Positions 16,532-24,172 of a DNA stretch of 64,000 nt are shown in pieces. This DNA is from Bdellovibrionales bacterium (GTDB lineage: Bacteria > Bdellovibrionota > Bdellovibrionia > Bdellovibrionales > UBA1609), in NCBI GenBank assembly GCA_019637855.1, contig JAHBUX010000012.1:1-64000 (forward strand). Reading direction: 5' to 3'. The notes under the pieces are model-generated. The model was given only the letters and a program-made list of their open reading frames with translations. It searched no databases and was not told the DNA's origin. Each line of letters starts with the position of its first letter. Within the stretch, counting starts at the first letter, position 1. A program made the position numbers and the translations under genes.

Positions 16532-17386
16532 CGAACGCGCCTCAGCCAAACGCAGAGTGTTCTCTAAAAGCATAGTGATGGTCATCGGCCCGACTCCGCC
16601 CGGCACGGGGGTGGCGGCCTTGACCGTATCTTCAATCTCTTTCAAACGCACATCACCACAGAGTTTGGCCTTCCCACCACTGGTGGCCTTTCTGTGCATG
16701 CCCACGTCGATCACGATCGCGTCTTTCTTAAAGTCTCCACGTCCTAAAAATTCGGGTTGACCGGCGGCCACCACGACCAAATCCGCCGTCTTGGTGTGCG
16801 CACTGAGATCACGCGTTTTCGAGTGGCACACGGTCACCGTCGCATTGGCCTGCACCAGAAGATGCGCCATCGGCTTGCCGACAATATTCGAGCGACCAAC
16901 AACCACGCTGTTCATCCCCACCACATCAATTCCATAATGCTCAAGGATCACCATCACTCCCCAGGGGGTACACGGGATAGTGAGAGGACGGCCACTCCAC
17001 AAGCGCCCAAGATTTTCCGTGGTCAAACAATCGGCATCTTTAGACGGAGAAATCCAATTGATGGCCTCATCCGCTTTGAGCTGTTTGGGCAATGGCAGCT
17101 GCAGCAGAATTCCATCCACCGTCACATTGTCATTGAGAGTCTGAATGACAGCCTTGAGCTGAGCCATATTGGTGTCTGCAGGCAGGCGATGTTCGAAGGA
17201 GGTCAATCCAACCTGTTCACAAGCTTTGATCTTATTGCCCACGTAGACTTGGCTGGCTGGATCCTCACCGACCAGAATCACCGCCAAGCCAGGAGCACGG
17301 CCGTTTTTGCGTTTGAACTCGTCCACGCGGCTTTTGATCGCTTGGCGGCGGGTCTCGGCCACCAGTTTTCCATCGAAAATCTGCAT
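16523..17386 (-). CDS. folD: bifunctional methylene-THF dehydrogenase/cyclohydrolase
   Basis: 287-residue cytosolic enzyme converting 5,10-methylene-THF to 10-formyl-THF through the methenyl form, with NADP. Typical marks are YVGNKIKACEQVG with the catalytic Y/K pair, the substrate loop QLPLPKQL, the signature VVGRSNIVGKP and the C-terminal PVPGGVGPMT. The length is normal. It is near gcvT, which makes its substrate, but in a separate transcript. The 3' end overlaps the convergent lytic transglycosylase gene by 9 bp. Confidence 0.97.
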   Translation of the reverse strand: MQIFDGKLVAETRRQAIKSRVDEFKRKNGRAPGLAVILVGEDPASQVYVGNKIKACEQVGLTSFEHRLPADTNMAQLKAVIQTLNDNVTVDGILLQLPLPKQLKADEAINWISPSKDADCLTTENLGRLWSGRPLTIPCTPWGVMVILEHYGIDVVGMNSVVVGRSNIVGKPMAHLLVQANATVTVCHSKTRDLSAHTKTADLVVVAAGQPEFLGRGDFKKDAIVIDVGMHRKATSGGKAKLCGDVRLKEIEDTVKAATPVPGGVGPMTITMLLENTLRLAEARSLR

Positions 17387-17489
17387 GCTCAGTATTTAGC
17401 GTAGATTGGTCTTTGATTGTAGATGGATCGCCCCATTGACCGGGCGCAGGATTTGCTCTAAAAAGATGCAAACAGGTGAGGAGATTCTA

Positions 17490-17726
17490 ATGGCTGAAAA
17501 AGTTAAGCTTTCCGAAGACGGGTCATCCATCGATTTCGTTCAGTCCGACTCTTTACCGACGTCGATCAAAAAGTTCCGCCAAAGCCCTGAAATCGAAGGC
17601 TTCTACCGTTTCGTGTACGAAAACGACCTGCAGCGCGAAGCCTTTGAGATTTTGGAAAAAATCGTTCAACGTCGCAAAGCCGCGCGCGTAAAGACAAAGC
17701 CGGCAAAAGCTGCCAAATCCAAATAA
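17490..17726 (+). CDS. small protein with basic C-terminal tail
   Basis: 78 residues. The ATG at MAEKVKLSEDG is chosen because GGTGAGGAG stands 7 nt before it; the longer open frame upstream has no such site. The centre (FRQSPEIEGFYRFVYENDLQREAFEILEKI in part) is predicted helical. The last 17 residues are almost all Lys, Arg, Ala and Pro, like a histone-H1 tail, so nucleic-acid binding is conceivable. I do not recognise the family. Confidence 0.7.
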   Translation: MAEKVKLSEDGSSIDFVQSDSLPTSIKKFRQSPEIEGFYRFVYENDLQREAFEILEKIVQRRKAARVKTKPAKAAKSK

Positions 17727-17746
17727 GCCTACTTGTCCGTCCGCCC

Positions 17747-17771
17747 CACGTCCGCCGATATGTCGGACGTG
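17747..17771 (+). terminator. hairpin after the small basic protein gene
   Basis: Perfect 8-bp stem CACGTCCG / CGGACGTG with a 9-nt loop, 20 nt after the stop codon. No U-tract follows. Copies of TGTCCGTCCG flank it on both sides (near 17734 and 17810), so it may also be a binding site. Confidence 0.4.
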
Positions 17772-17823
17772 CGTCCACCCCGTTTCCGCTTAAATTCTAG
17801 ATAAAGCCTGTCCGTCCGATTGC

Positions 17824-17847
17824 AAAGCCTCCCCGTACGGAGGTTTT
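17824..17847 (+). promoter_or_regulatory. hairpin covering the Flp pilin ribosome-binding site
   Basis: CCTCC (17828-17832) pairs with GGAGG (17839-17843), extended by AAA/TTT pairs around one bulge. The GGAGG is the Shine-Dalgarno sequence of the pilin, 6 nt before its ATG. The stem plus TTTT also looks like a terminator, so read-through and translation could both depend on opening it. Confidence 0.5.
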
Positions 17848-17849
17848 CT

Positions 17850-18098
17850 ATGCGTTCACTTAAAAATGCCCGCGGTCAAAGTTTGATCGAATACGTAATT
17901 CTCGTCGCCTTGGTAGCCGTCGCAACCATGGGGATCGTACGAACCTTGCAAGCCACAATTCGTACCAGCATGACCGGAGTGGTCAATGCACTTCAGGGTA
18001 ACCCCAACCGACCCAACTACACGGCGCCGGATCGAGAGAATGCCAATCGCCGTCTGGATTTCAGCGACTTTATGAATGGCGCGGCTTCTCGCGAATAA
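17850..18098 (+). CDS. Flp/Fap-type major pilin
   Basis: 82-residue type IVb prepilin of the Tad system. A short basic leader ends in ARG, followed by QSLIEYVILVALVAVATMG. This gives the cleavage pattern G|xxxxEY with Glu5 and Tyr6 of the mature pilin, then one hydrophobic helix and a short polar tail rich in Asn/Pro. The ATG is chosen for its perfectly spaced GGAGG. The prepilin peptidase that must process it is not in the window. It is first in a run of overlapping genes encoding further pilin-like proteins. High copy expression is expected for a major subunit; the hairpin on its ribosome-binding site suggests control. Confidence 0.88.
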   Translation: MRSLKNARGQSLIEYVILVALVAVATMGIVRTLQATIRTSMTGVVNALQGNPNRPNYTAPDRENANRRLDFSDFMNGAASRE

Positions 18099-18489
18099 AC
18101 GCGGTTCAAGCGTCGTTGAAGCGACGTTGGCGGTGAGTACGATCACGCTTTTAGCAGGGCTGATCTTAACCACCACCTACATCTGGTTCACCCGCGCTTG
18201 GGTCAGCTATCAGAGCGAACAAGCGCTGTACTGTCTGGGCGAGGGGAGACCGCCCAGACAGTGCCGCCAAAAACTACAACGACACCTTAAGACTCAATTG
18301 CCCTTTGTTGACGTGACCGTTGTACAGGCTTGGCGCACCTACCGAATGTGGAATGTCCAAGTGCAATGGGAATGGAGATTGAAATGGGAACAAATAGACA
18401 AGCGCTATGTTCTGCGTTTGCGCAAAGAGCTTTCGATTCAACAAATCGATCGTATGAGGCGGGATTTGCGGTCGCGAGCTTTCTTGTAG
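18076..18489 (+). CDS. TadE-like minor prepilin
   Basis: 137 residues. A leader MARLLANKRG, then SSVVEATLAVS (G|xxxxE pattern, Glu at +5), and one hydrophobic helix of about 20 residues. A basic, Trp-rich polar domain with two cysteines (YCLGEG, RQCRQK) follows, like TadE/TadF pseudopilins. It overlaps the end of the Flp gene by 23 bp, so translation is probably coupled, and its own 3' end is overlapped by the next gene for about 106 bp. Role: minor subunit or assembly factor of the Tad pilus, by position and N-terminal pattern. Confidence 0.72.
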   Translation: MARLLANKRGSSVVEATLAVSTITLLAGLILTTTYIWFTRAWVSYQSEQALYCLGEGRPPRQCRQKLQRHLKTQLPFVDVTVVQAWRTYRMWNVQVQWEWRLKWEQIDKRYVLRLRKELSIQQIDRMRRDLRSRAFL

Positions 18490-19145
18490 TGGTACCGCTC
18501 CTGATGACGGCCGTCATTTTTGTCGGATCCGCCTTTTACTTTCTGCAGAAAAAGTCTGTCGCGCAATCTCTATGCGTGCAAACGGCCGTGCGTTTGCAAA
18601 CAGCTCTAGGCGAGTCGATGGCCAGTCTCATGCAACTCAACCCAAGAGCGGCCGCCCTACGCCGAGAACGGGCCCGAGCCGAACGCGCTTTGCGCCTGGC
18701 GCTCCGAAGCGGAAATCCCAAAGCCATCGCCGCCGCGAAGGCTTTGCGGTACGCCGTGATCTTGGCGCAATACTCTCATCGCGCCCGTCAGCTGACTATT
18801 TTGCGAAGGGCCGGGCTACAGCGCAGTCAGGCCACTCGCGAACTGACGTTCCGCAGTCGCAAGGTCAGACAGAGCGGCCTAATATCGCAAAGCTTTTATT
18901 CAGAAGCCTTAGCGGTGCATCCCGTGCCTGAAAACTCCTTAACTCCCAGCTATGTCAAAGCGCAGCCGTTTGCAAATTTGCAGAGGCATCGTTTTGCGTT
19001 TCAAGTCGATTTGAAGCCGCCGTTTTTCCCTGTCGACTGGTCGCTTAACGGCTTTCGTCAAAACAGTGAATGCATCGTCACTCTTTCTCAGGAGAACACC
19101 ACATGGAATGCCCGAATTCTCGCGGCCAGTGCAGCGTCGAGCTAA
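18384..19145 (+). CDS. TadE/TadG-like pilus protein
   Basis: 253 residues from the chosen ATG (MGTNRQAL), which has GGAG 6 nt upstream; the frame is open 54 nt further upstream. A hydrophobic helix (EAGFAVASFLVVVPLLMTAVI) follows a 24-residue polar leader. Unlike its neighbours it lacks a clear G|xxxxE site. The rest is strongly basic and helical (about residues 65-150), then a polar domain with one late cysteine. It overlaps the preceding gene by about 106 bp in another frame, unusually long. By position and topology it is a TadG-like or minor pilin component; the family match is weak. Confidence 0.6.
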   Translation: MGTNRQALCSAFAQRAFDSTNRSYEAGFAVASFLVVVPLLMTAVIFVGSAFYFLQKKSVAQSLCVQTAVRLQTALGESMASLMQLNPRAAALRRERARAERALRLALRSGNPKAIAAAKALRYAVILAQYSHRARQLTILRRAGLQRSQATRELTFRSRKVRQSGLISQSFYSEALAVHPVPENSLTPSYVKAQPFANLQRHRFAFQVDLKPPFFPVDWSLNGFRQNSECIVTLSQENTTWNARILAASAASS

Positions 19146-19261
19146 TGCTCGTCACCCTACTCATCATCACCACCATTTATTGCGGATTTGAGCGTTGGAG
19201 AACAAGCCAGATTGACCTACTTCCTGACGTGCAACTTTCTCGTCCACGAGGTGGAAGATGA
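19103..19261 (+). CDS. very small Flp-type prepilin
   Basis: 52-residue protein with leader MECPNSRG and mature start QCSVELMLVTLL, a clean G|xxxxE prepilin site with Glu5, then a hydrophobic helix and an 18-residue tail. The start is supported by AGGAG about 8 nt upstream. It overlaps the preceding gene by 43 bp and its TGA overlaps the ATG of the next gene (ATGA). Probably a minor Tad pilin. It is easily missed in annotation because of its size. Confidence 0.65.
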   Translation: MECPNSRGQCSVELMLVTLLIITTIYCGFERWRTSQIDLLPDVQLSRPRGGR

Positions 19262-19749
19262 AATCTTGGTTCAACACATTCTTACGCCAACCCTGGGATA
19301 AACAAATTCTATGGTCGGCGGCGGCGCTCGCGCTTATCCCGGTGCTTTTTACTTGGCTACGCGCCGATAGCATACCCGCCTCCGCCGCTCCCACGGCGGT
19401 GCAGGACATGAGCACGCATATTCCGAAGGGTTTTGTTTTGATCCCGATCGAGGTGCAAAATTACGAAGCTCTGGACTCCATTCTCGGAAGCTTTGCTCTT
19501 GTCGACCTCTATCAAACCGCTCCTAGTGAGGGGGCTAAAACTCAGCTCTTGGGACGCAATGTCCGCCTGCTGCGCGCGCCGCACAACCCGTCTCATTTCG
19601 CCGTCTTAGTACCCGAAAACGAGGCCCCCGCCGTCCTCCGCTTTGGTGGCCCGTTTACGGTCATCGTTAAGCGTCCCGGAAAGAGTGGAACAGAGTTTGT
19701 AAAGGAACCCACGCGGACCCGACGTTCGATCACTTACGAAGGAAGCTAA
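19258..19749 (+). CDS. CpaB/RcpC-like pilus assembly protein
   Basis: 163 residues with one N-terminal membrane helix (about 18-35), then a periplasmic domain. The stretch IPKGFVLIPIEVQNYEALDSILG, followed by FALVDLYQT and a LLGRNVRLLRAP strand, resembles the SAF/RcpC part of CpaB, which associates with the Tad secretin. It is shorter than usual CpaB (about 250 residues), so it is either a reduced form or a distant analogue. It is coupled to the small pilin by ATGA and followed by the next gene after 1 nt. Confidence 0.55.
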   Translation: MKSWFNTFLRQPWDKQILWSAAALALIPVLFTWLRADSIPASAAPTAVQDMSTHIPKGFVLIPIEVQNYEALDSILGSFALVDLYQTAPSEGAKTQLLGRNVRLLRAPHNPSHFAVLVPENEAPAVLRFGGPFTVIVKRPGKSGTEFVKEPTRTRRSITYEGS

Positions 19750-19750
19750 A

Positions 19751-20713
19751 ATGTTTGCACTCATTCTACTGCTAGGGCTTGTCCCGCCGGCTCATGCCGA
19801 AACCGTATTGGTCCCTGCCCCAGCCAGCGTGAAGCGCGAATATGAGGCGCGACTTGCCGCCAGCTCCTTTGCGTCGCCCTCGCAGGTTTACAAGCGCCAG
19901 CATCCGAGCGCAGAAGGACGCGAGCACCTTCTTTCCTCCTACGCCGATGCACAGAAAGCGTTTCTGCAAAATTCACTGACCGAGGCCATTGTTCGATTCG
20001 AATCCGTGGTCAATCGTTTGCCGAGCGAGGATTGGAGCAGGAGCGATCGCGAACTGATCTTGCTTAGTTGCCTGCGCCTGGCCCAAATCGATAGCGTTCG
20101 TCGCGACCAGTGGCTGACGAAAGCACTCCTTTTAGGTCCCGGTTTGGATATCGATGAGCAGCTGTTTCCACCGCCACTCGTTGCACAACTGAAACGCCTA
20201 CGCGCGGAGGTTCCTTCGGTGCAACCGCGCCGCCTGGTGGACTTCAATGAATGGACCCTAGTTTTAATTAATGGCGTTAGCTGCTCACCTTCCGCCTGCC
20301 CCGAGTTCTCGGATCTGCCATTGACCGTGCGCGTGACGTTTGTGTCAGACCGTTGGTTGCCGCAAACTCTGCACTTGCCGCTCAGCGATCTCGGCAAAGC
20401 ACAACCCGAGCGCTTGGCTTGGCTCGAAGGGGCTTGCGGAGCTCCGCGCTTTCATCCCAAGACCGAAACGCTGGGCACGAAATTGGCGTTCTGGGGTTTG
20501 AATTGTGACGGCGTGAACCCCATCGTGCCTCTTGCGCCAACTCCAACCTTGGCTCTGCCCGAAAATGTAAAACCAGCGGCGACACCGTTTTATAAAAACA
20601 AATGGGTGTGGGCAGGGTTGGGGTTGATTACGGCCGCGCTTGTGATCTCACAGCAACAGCAGCGCGACAGCGTGAAAGAAGAGCGCCAGACGTCGACAAC
20701 CTACGGCTTCTAA
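19751..20713 (+). CDS. Tad-locus protein of unknown family, TPR-like plus membrane helix
   Basis: 320 residues: a signal peptide (1-16, ending AHA), then a helical region (about 50-130) with a TPR-like helix pair (AQKAFLQNSLTEAIVRFESV). A beta-rich domain with a Cys-rich loop (GVSCSPSACPEF) comes next, and a C-terminal hydrophobic helix (WVWAGLGLITAALVI) with a short QQQ-containing tail. Its position directly after the CpaB-like gene suggests a role in the pilus machine, perhaps as a secretin pilotin or platform substitute. I do not recognise the family. The stop is interlocked by 4 nt with the convergent amidohydrolase gene. Confidence 0.6.
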   Translation: MFALILLLGLVPPAHAETVLVPAPASVKREYEARLAASSFASPSQVYKRQHPSAEGREHLLSSYADAQKAFLQNSLTEAIVRFESVVNRLPSEDWSRSDRELILLSCLRLAQIDSVRRDQWLTKALLLGPGLDIDEQLFPPPLVAQLKRLRAEVPSVQPRRLVDFNEWTLVLINGVSCSPSACPEFSDLPLTVRVTFVSDRWLPQTLHLPLSDLGKAQPERLAWLEGACGAPRFHPKTETLGTKLAFWGLNCDGVNPIVPLAPTPTLALPENVKPAATPFYKNKWVWAGLGLITAALVISQQQQRDSVKEERQTSTTYGF

Positions 20714-22008
20714 AGAATATGCTCTCCGCGGAACACCACCTGCTTTGGCTTTTCGTCTTGTAGCAGAGTGAATGAATTCGGCGCCCATGAGAGATCACTA
20801 TGCCCCATGTAACTTGCAGGAGAACCGAGCAAACGCGGAATGCCCGCCTCGGCCGAATCGCGTAAAGCCTGAAAAGTGCGCGCCAGACTGGCCGGCTCAA
20901 TCGGAGCATCACTACCAAAATCAAACGGAATCGCCTGCTCCTGCAATCGGCGCCAGGGAAACGCATGCGCAGTGAGATCACCGATCTTTTGCTGCAACCA
21001 ACGCTGATCGCTCAACCAGTGACTGGGCTGCAGATGACAGCGCACATTCATGCCCTTCATCTTCTCAATCGTTTCAGGACGCACAAGCTCGGCATGCTCG
21101 ATATCCAAAGCACCTTCGTGTCCAGCCGCTTTCAACTCGTGGGCGATGTTCATGACATAGTCGGCCGCCTCGTCTCCAATGGCGTGAATGGCCACATGCA
21201 GGCCCTTCTCCCACGCGCGGCGCAGAGTTTCGGTGAGAGCCGGCTTCTCCCACAGAATCAACCCTTTGTTGTCCGAACCATGATAGCAACGCGATAGCCA
21301 GGCGCCTTCGGAGCCGAGAGCGCCATCTAAAAACAGTTTCAAGCCCATCACGCGCAGATTGTTCGTCTGCTCTTTGCGCGCCCGCTCGCAGAGCTCAAGC
21401 TGAGCATCCAAATCGGACACAAGCTTGAGCCAGAAATACTCTTCAACAGCCAAAGTTAAAACGCCGGATTGATCCAAGCGCATCGCTTCGTTCCATTGCC
21501 GCTCATCGCACGTCATATCGCGGATGTGAGTGAACCCGGCCTCGTTAAAAATCTGCATCGCCTTCAAAAGATAACGGCGCATTTCAAAGGGGCTGATGGC
21601 GGGAATATGTTTTTCCACCTCTTCCGCAGCTTGATCCAAAACCACTCCCGTCAATTCACCATCGTGATCGCGCTCCAAACGACCGCCCTGGGGATCGCTT
21701 GAGGATTTCGACAGGCCGGCGCGCTTCAATGCCTCGCTGTTCAGCCACAGTGAATGGCCGTCACAACGCGAGAGCGCTACAGGGCGCTCGGGCATCCAGG
21801 TGTCCAGCACGCGGCGGTGCGGGCGCTCACTCCAGCCGTTGTCGTCCCAGCCGAAACCGAGCAACCATTCACCGCGGTAGTGATGGGCCTCAGGAGTAAG
21901 GCGCGCTATATCCGCCGCGGATTTCAATCCGTCGAGACGAAGACGTTGAGAGAATTCACCGGTGGCGGCCCAGTGCACGTGACTGTCAAAGCAAGCATCA
22001 ATGCGCAT
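20710..22008 (-). CDS. amidohydrolase 3 (YtcJ/NfdA-like) family hydrolase
   Basis: 432-residue metal-dependent hydrolase. The chain begins almost at the first metal motif, DSHVHW (residues 8-13). Later come MGLKLFLDGALGSEGAW, the HAIGDEA histidine, DIEHAEL and DFGSDAPIEP, which supplies the last metal aspartate. Members hydrolyse amides, carbamates or formamides; the substrate cannot be read from the sequence. The usual N-terminal beta-sandwich half is largely absent, so the domain is slightly reduced. It splits the Tad locus on the opposite strand and follows the NPYG-repeat gene by 36 bp in the same direction. Confidence 0.85.
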   Translation of the reverse strand: MRIDACFDSHVHWAATGEFSQRLRLDGLKSAADIARLTPEAHHYRGEWLLGFGWDDNGWSERPHRRVLDTWMPERPVALSRCDGHSLWLNSEALKRAGLSKSSSDPQGGRLERDHDGELTGVVLDQAAEEVEKHIPAISPFEMRRYLLKAMQIFNEAGFTHIRDMTCDERQWNEAMRLDQSGVLTLAVEEYFWLKLVSDLDAQLELCERARKEQTNNLRVMGLKLFLDGALGSEGAWLSRCYHGSDNKGLILWEKPALTETLRRAWEKGLHVAIHAIGDEAADYVMNIAHELKAAGHEGALDIEHAELVRPETIEKMKGMNVRCHLQPSHWLSDQRWLQQKIGDLTAHAFPWRRLQEQAIPFDFGSDAPIEPASLARTFQALRDSAEAGIPRLLGSPASYMGHSDLSWAPNSFTLLQDEKPKQVVFRGEHIL

Positions 22009-22044
22009 GCACCTAAAGTACGTGGGGAATGTCGACAGGTCAAT

Positions 22045-24021
22045 TTAGCGCGAGCGGATGATGCCGCCGGGGCCCGTGGGTGTCGAAATCGGCGGAGGAA
22101 TTGGCAAAGGCGCAGGACGCGGGGGCAAAGGCAACGGATTCAGATTTGTGCCGGGCGTATTGTAGATCGGAGAGAAGTTGTAGTTCCCACCTAGGCCGTA
22201 GCCACCTCTATAGGCGTAGCCGCCGCCATAACCCCCGCCGCTATAGCCGTAGCCATAGGACGGACCCGGGTAAGGCAATACAGCGGGTGAGTTCCCTCCA
22301 TATACTGGAGAATTCTGAATGCCGACCATAGTGCGCTTCATCTGCTCCATCTGATAGTAGAGATTGCCGAGTGAGGCGTTGTTGTAAGCGCCGTAGGGAT
22401 TTCCGTAAGCAACGCCGCCGCCATAGGGATTTCCAGAAGCATACGGGTTCACTAAACCGCCACCATAGGCGTAGGGGTTCGCAGCAAAGGCATTGCCTCC
22501 GTAGGGCCCAGGGAAAGGCAACACGCCAGGGGCCGCGCCATAGAGATTGTTGCCATAGGGATTGCCGCCGCCGTAAGGATTGATGCCGTAAGGATTCACT
22601 CCGTACTGATATTGATTCTGGAAATACGGATTGCCTTGAAACGGCAAAACCGTTGACGCCGCTCCGCCGTAGAGACTGCTGCCATAGGGATTGTTTAAAC
22701 CATATGGATTTACGCCAAACGGATTTTGACCGCTGGCCATGAGATTCGAGAATGGATTGCCCTGCTGAAACGGAGAATAGGGATTGCCGTACGGATTATA
22801 ACCATTCACTCCATTGCCGAGCACCGGGCCGAAACCGGGTCCATAGCCAGGATTGAACACCGAGTTTTGCAGGGCGGGGTTTGCCATCGGATTGGCGTAG
22901 GGATTGCCAAACGGATTGGATGTCGAATTCAAAAACGGCTGTTGGCCCTGAGCATAAGGATTGCCGTACATTGGATTTGTTCCGCCGCAGCCAAAAGCAC
23001 CACGACCAATTCCACCGGGCAGCGCACCGTATACACCGTTCTGCACTCCCATATATCCGGGCGTCACTGCTGGATAAGGATTGCCTGGATAAGCGCCAGG
23101 GCCTGGGAAAGACGGCATGCGCGGTCCGCCGAGCTGGGGCGGAGGTGCACCAAATTGTGGACGATTCTGCTGGTTGAACAGGCTTACACCCACTAAGGCC
23201 AACATGCCCACCATGGGAGAAATCGACTGAGTTACACTGCTTTGCGAATAGCCGCGGCGTTCGATCCCGCAATAGGGACAATAGCGTCCTTCGGCAATCT
23301 CCTCTTCCAGACGACTGACTTTACGCTCGAGAGAGCGGCACTCCGCATCCAGTTGCGCGCGTTTGGCCTGCAAAGCCTCGCGGCGACCGACGTAGTTGTA
23401 GTAGTCGCGCAAACCTTCGCGGCACTCTTGGCTAGCCTGCGGATTGGGGGCGCCCTGAAAGCTCGGAATATTGTAGTTACAAACTTGGTCAGAGATGGTC
23501 CCTTTGTCGTTGGCCAGCTCGGCCCATGTGTTGACCGTCTTGCCACCACGGGGGCGATAGCAGAAATCATCGGGAGGATACACTGGCGTCGTACCGTTTG
23601 CAGAGCCACCGGGATTCGAACCACCACCGCGTTTGGGCAGTGTGGCCGTGACGTTACCCCCGCTAGCGCTAGCGACCGCTCCAGGATTTTGCGGACAATC
23701 GTAGTAGTCGTAATAACCGCGTTTGAATGTGCGATGATCTTCAATGCTGGTGATAGCGGTGCCGGGAAGCACGCGTCTCATATCGCCGCGAGCGCGTTCG
23801 ATCTTTTCATCATAAGTGCCAAGCTCGTTTTCAATCTGGTCGAGCTGCTGGCGAGCGACATCGTAACGCCCTTGCAGGTTGACCACCTCATCGCGCCCAT
23901 TCATAGAGCCCGCGCCCGGCTGATAGCCGTATGGACACTGGGCGCTCGGAGCTATGCCTACGCCATACTGCGCATGAGCACTGGCGGCAAAGGCGATAAG
24001 CATGGCGAGCAAAGGACGCAT
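22045..24021 (-). CDS. large secreted NPYG-repeat protein
   Basis: 658 residues from the ATG at MRPLLAML, chosen because AGGAG precedes it and a signal peptide (1-18, ending AHA) starts there. The N-terminal 240 residues hold two coiled-coil-like stretches and several cysteines, ending in a CPYCG pair. Then a hydrophobic stretch (SPMVGMLALVGVSLF) leads into about 400 residues dominated by Asn-Pro-Tyr-Gly/Ala units (some 16 NPY copies at irregular spacing) plus Gly/Tyr/Pro. The end is Pro-rich with SR. The composition suggests a surface matrix, adhesive or fibre protein. It lies inside the split Tad locus but on the opposite strand. Confidence 0.75.
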   Translation of the reverse strand: MRPLLAMLIAFAASAHAQYGVGIAPSAQCPYGYQPGAGSMNGRDEVVNLQGRYDVARQQLDQIENELGTYDEKIERARGDMRRVLPGTAITSIEDHRTFKRGYYDYYDCPQNPGAVASASGGNVTATLPKRGGGSNPGGSANGTTPVYPPDDFCYRPRGGKTVNTWAELANDKGTISDQVCNYNIPSFQGAPNPQASQECREGLRDYYNYVGRREALQAKRAQLDAECRSLERKVSRLEEEIAEGRYCPYCGIERRGYSQSSVTQSISPMVGMLALVGVSLFNQQNRPQFGAPPPQLGGPRMPSFPGPGAYPGNPYPAVTPGYMGVQNGVYGALPGGIGRGAFGCGGTNPMYGNPYAQGQQPFLNSTSNPFGNPYANPMANPALQNSVFNPGYGPGFGPVLGNGVNGYNPYGNPYSPFQQGNPFSNLMASGQNPFGVNPYGLNNPYGSSLYGGAASTVLPFQGNPYFQNQYQYGVNPYGINPYGGGNPYGNNLYGAAPGVLPFPGPYGGNAFAANPYAYGGGLVNPYASGNPYGGGVAYGNPYGAYNNASLGNLYYQMEQMKRTMVGIQNSPVYGGNSPAVLPYPGPSYGYGYSGGGYGGGYAYRGGYGLGGNYNFSPIYNTPGTNLNPLPLPPRPAPLPIPPPISTPTGPGGIIRSR

Positions 24022-24172
24022 CGGGTGGAAAACTCCTAATACTAAAGACACACGTTCATCTCTCTTTTCGTAAACTAAAGCCCGGAACTTGACCTCGACG
24101 CCGCAAACCAGACTTAAGCCAAGTCGCGGAGCGGTTGCGGGCGTCGCCCAAGGACCTTAGAATTGTTTAGAG

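Noticed and set aside
22200-23100. Short repeated units that might be a CRISPR or satellite array
   Set aside because: Spacing is irregular and in frame with the Asn-Pro-Tyr-Gly codons; a protein repeat, not a DNA array.
23242-24039. 265-codon plus-strand frame over the NPYG-repeat gene
   Set aside because: Opposite-strand shadow of a G+C-rich gene with signal peptide; no domain recognised.
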